A DNA stretch of 14,707 bases from Chloroflexota bacterium (GTDB taxonomy: Bacteria; Chloroflexota; Dehalococcoidia; Lucifugimonadales; JADFKI01), in assembly GCA_022565015.1 (NCBI GenBank), contig JADFKI010000059.1, positions 1-14,707 on the forward strand, given 5' to 3'. The translations under genes and the position numbers were made by a program. Under the pieces are notes generated by a model. The model made no database searches. It was not told the origin of the DNA and saw nothing but the letters and a program-made list of their open reading frames with translations. How positions within the stretch are numbered: the first letter of the stretch is position 1; each line of letters opens with the position of its first letter. Positions 13,232 through 14,707 of this stretch are shown here, piece after piece.

Positions 13232-13978
13232 AGGGCGTCCGCCGTTGCGCTGGCCCGCCTTGGAGCCGACGTCGTCGTGACGGGAACGGGCCGTGACCCT
13301 TCGACATATCCGGCGGACGAGGTCGAATCCGGATGGAGGGATATTGAAAGCACGTCTGAGCAGATACGGGCGGAGGGACGCCGGGCCCTCCCCTTGATTG
13401 TCGACGTAGCAAATCCTGACGATACGAACATGATGGCGGAGCGGACCAGGGAGGAATTCGGCCGCATCGACATCCTGGTAAACAACGCCGCATATGCCAT
13501 GGTACCGCCAATGGGACCCATCCTCGACGTGAGGCTGGAGCATTTTCAAAAGTGCGTGGATATAAAGGTGACGGGCACCTTCCTCTGTACACAGGCAGTG
13601 CTCCAGCACATACTCGACCACGGACAGGGCGGAAAGATAGTGAACATATCCTCTATCGCCGGTAAGAGGGGGAGCCTCCATAACATGGCGTACAGCGCCG
13701 CGAATTTCGCCGTAGTCGGAATGACCCAGTCGATGGCCTTAGAGCTGGGGCCGAACGGCATCAACGTGAACTGCGTCTGCCCCGGCTCCGTCGAGACATC
13801 GAGATCGGACTTTCGCGGTACCGAGTGGCGACGGGAGAGAGCGGCAAGCACGCCAATCGGCCGGAACGGCACCGACGACGAGGTCGGAAACTTCATTGCG
13901 TACCTGTGCACCGAGGCAGCGTCCTGGATTCACGGCCAGTCCATCAACATCAACGGCGGCGTCGTAATGGAGCACTAG
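13169..13978 (+). CDS. SDR-family oxidoreductase with altered active site
   Basis: The 269-residue protein is a classical-length short-chain dehydrogenase/reductase with a Rossmann fold. The cofactor loop is TGAGRLRGMG (12-21), two residues longer than the common TGxxxGxG form; NNAA (105-108), Ser162, Tyr175 and PGSVET (205-210) are in their usual places. The position of the catalytic Lys in YxxxK is Asn179 (AYSAANFAV, codon AAT), so the enzyme may be impaired, use another base, or have a changed role. TTG at 13169 is supported by AGGAGG at 13157-13162 with a six-base A spacer. With the adjacent lactonase-like gene and the upstream aldose dehydrogenase it could oxidise a deoxy-keto-sugar-acid intermediate, as SDRs do in known L-fucose pathways. 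Family certain, substrate inferred. Confidence 0.92.
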   Translation: MGELDGKVAIVTGAGRLRGMGRASAVALARLGADVVVTGTGRDPSTYPADEVESGWRDIESTSEQIRAEGRRALPLIVDVANPDDTNMMAERTREEFGRIDILVNNAAYAMVPPMGPILDVRLEHFQKCVDIKVTGTFLCTQAVLQHILDHGQGGKIVNISSIAGKRGSLHNMAYSAANFAVVGMTQSMALELGPNGINVNCVCPGSVETSRSDFRGTEWRRERAASTPIGRNGTDDEVGNFIAYLCTEAASWIHGQSININGGVVMEH

Positions 13979-14004
13979 GCTCGAACTTATTTCAGTCCAA
14001 CACC

Positions 14005-14707
14005 ATGAATTCAACGCCAATTTCAGAAATAATCGACAGCCATCATCACTTCTGGGACCTGAACAGGTTCGACTACGAGTGGATGCCGCCGCCGAACGTT
14101 CTGCAACGTAGCTACCTTCCGGAGGACCTCAAGCCCTTGTTGCAGGCGTCGGGCATCGACAGAACGATTGTCGTCCAGGCGCACAAATCCGTCGCAGAGG
14201 CCAACTTCCTACTCGACCTCGCCGATGCCAACGACTTCGTCGCGGGCGTCGTGGCGTGGGTGGACCTGACCAGACCGAATGTCGGCAATGTCCTGGACGA
14301 GCTCATGAAGCGGCCCAAGCTGGTGGGCATCCGGCATCAGGTCGAGGACGAACCCGACGACGAATGGCTGACTCGGGAGGACTCGGTCAGAGGACTGCGC
14401 GAGGTTGCCGCCAGAGGCCTGGCATACGATGTGCTGGTGAAGCCTCGCCATCTAAAATACGTGCCGGCGCTGGCTAAAACGATACCGGACCTTCGCATGG
14501 TGATCGACCACATCGCAAAGCCGTTTATCGCCGGGGGCGTCATGGAGCCCTGGGCCACCAACATCGCGGCCGTCGCTGAAATTCCCGGCGTCCACTGCAA
14601 GGTGTCGGGCATGGTCACAGAGGCCGGCCACGCAAGCTGGACGGTCGAAGACCTCAAGCCATACGTCGCGCACGTCATGGACCGATTTGGCATCGACAGG
14701 CTAATGT
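14005..14707 (+). CDS. Amidohydrolase (COG3618), L-fuconolactonase/L-rhamnonolactonase-like, partial
   Basis: The open frame runs from ATG 14005 to the window edge (234 codons, no stop), so the C-terminus is missing. The N-terminal IIDSHHHFWDLNRFDYEW supplies the metal-binding HxH (H13, H15); VVQAHKSVAEANFLLDLA, LVGIRHQVEDEP (R110, H111) and MVIDHIAKP (H169) follow in the order seen in the amidohydrolase-2 lactonase group. Members hydrolyse sugar lactones such as L-fuconolactone or L-rhamnonolactone, or aromatic-pathway lactones and 2-pyrone-4,6-dicarboxylate. It starts 26 bases after the SDR stop with no clear Shine-Dalgarno, so it is probably in the same transcript. The context of an aldose dehydrogenase and a mutarotase favours a sugar lactone. 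Confidence 0.9.
   Translation, partial: MNSTPISEIIDSHHHFWDLNRFDYEWMPPPNVLQRSYLPEDLKPLLQASGIDRTIVVQAHKSVAEANFLLDLADANDFVAGVVAWVDLTRPNVGNVLDELMKRPKLVGIRHQVEDEPDDEWLTREDSVRGLREVAARGLAYDVLVKPRHLKYVPALAKTIPDLRMVIDHIAKPFIAGGVMEPWATNIAAVAEIPGVHCKVSGMVTEAGHASWTVEDLKPYVAHVMDRFGIDRLM

Noticed and set aside
1..14707. CRISPR arrays, tRNA or rRNA genes, phage or integrase genes, toxin-antitoxin pairs.
   Set aside because: No regularly spaced repeat array, no cloverleaf-like sequence and no matching protein motifs were seen on either strand.

Overview
The window looks like a stretch of a GC-rich, free-living bacterial chromosome. The mix of a CaiB/BaiF CoA-transferase, an oligopeptide-type ABC transporter, sugar dehydrogenases, a stand-alone LuxR-type DNA-binding protein and dispersed short palindromic repeats suggests Chloroflexota, perhaps a Dehalococcoidia/SAR202-like lineage. 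That assignment is inference; no rRNA, tRNA or marker gene is present to fix it.

Layout from left to right. Positions 1-130 are a small palindromic, MITE-like repeat. A type IV pilin-like prepilin (242-622, minus) and an APH-family phosphotransferase (979-1941, minus) follow. A plus-strand ABC importer module comes next: a lipoprotein substrate-binding protein whose reading frame is broken by an apparent -1 frameshift near 2610 (2398-4088), then two DppB/DppC-type permeases (4206-5192 and 5204-6094). No ATPase subunit is encoded next to them. Four bases after the second permease lies a decayed, stop-containing copy of the first 104 bases of the 979-1941 phosphotransferase gene (6098-6201, minus).

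The middle is a minus-strand block: a stand-alone LuxR-type HTH protein (7536-7847) and two tandem truncated-haemoglobin paralogues (6876-7265 and 6314-6691). Each globin has the same 20-base element about 120 bases upstream of its start. A CaiB/BaiF CoA-transferase (8024-9235) and a GalU-like nucleotidyltransferase (9281-10147) follow, also on the minus strand.

The right third is a plus-strand group that fits non-phosphorylating deoxysugar (L-fucose or L-rhamnose type) catabolism: an aldo/keto reductase of the aldose 1-dehydrogenase type (10292-11281), an L-rhamnose-mutarotase-family protein (11495-11824), an SDR oxidoreductase (13169-13978) and a COG3618-type amidohydrolase/lactonase running off the window (14005-14707). 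Together they could epimerise the sugar anomer, oxidise it to a lactone, open the lactone and oxidise a later intermediate. This cluster is interrupted by a second APH-family phosphotransferase (12176-13054). The ribosome-binding site and first 21 codons of the SDR gene are duplicated just before the phosphotransferase, so the APH gene sits between two nearly identical direct repeats. It appears to be translated behind a 39-codon leader made from the SDR fragment.

No fully novel system is obvious. The most unusual points are the SDR 5'-end duplication that brackets an APH gene, the relic of the other APH gene, the SDR with Asn in place of the catalytic Lys, and the duplicated globin pair with a shared upstream element.
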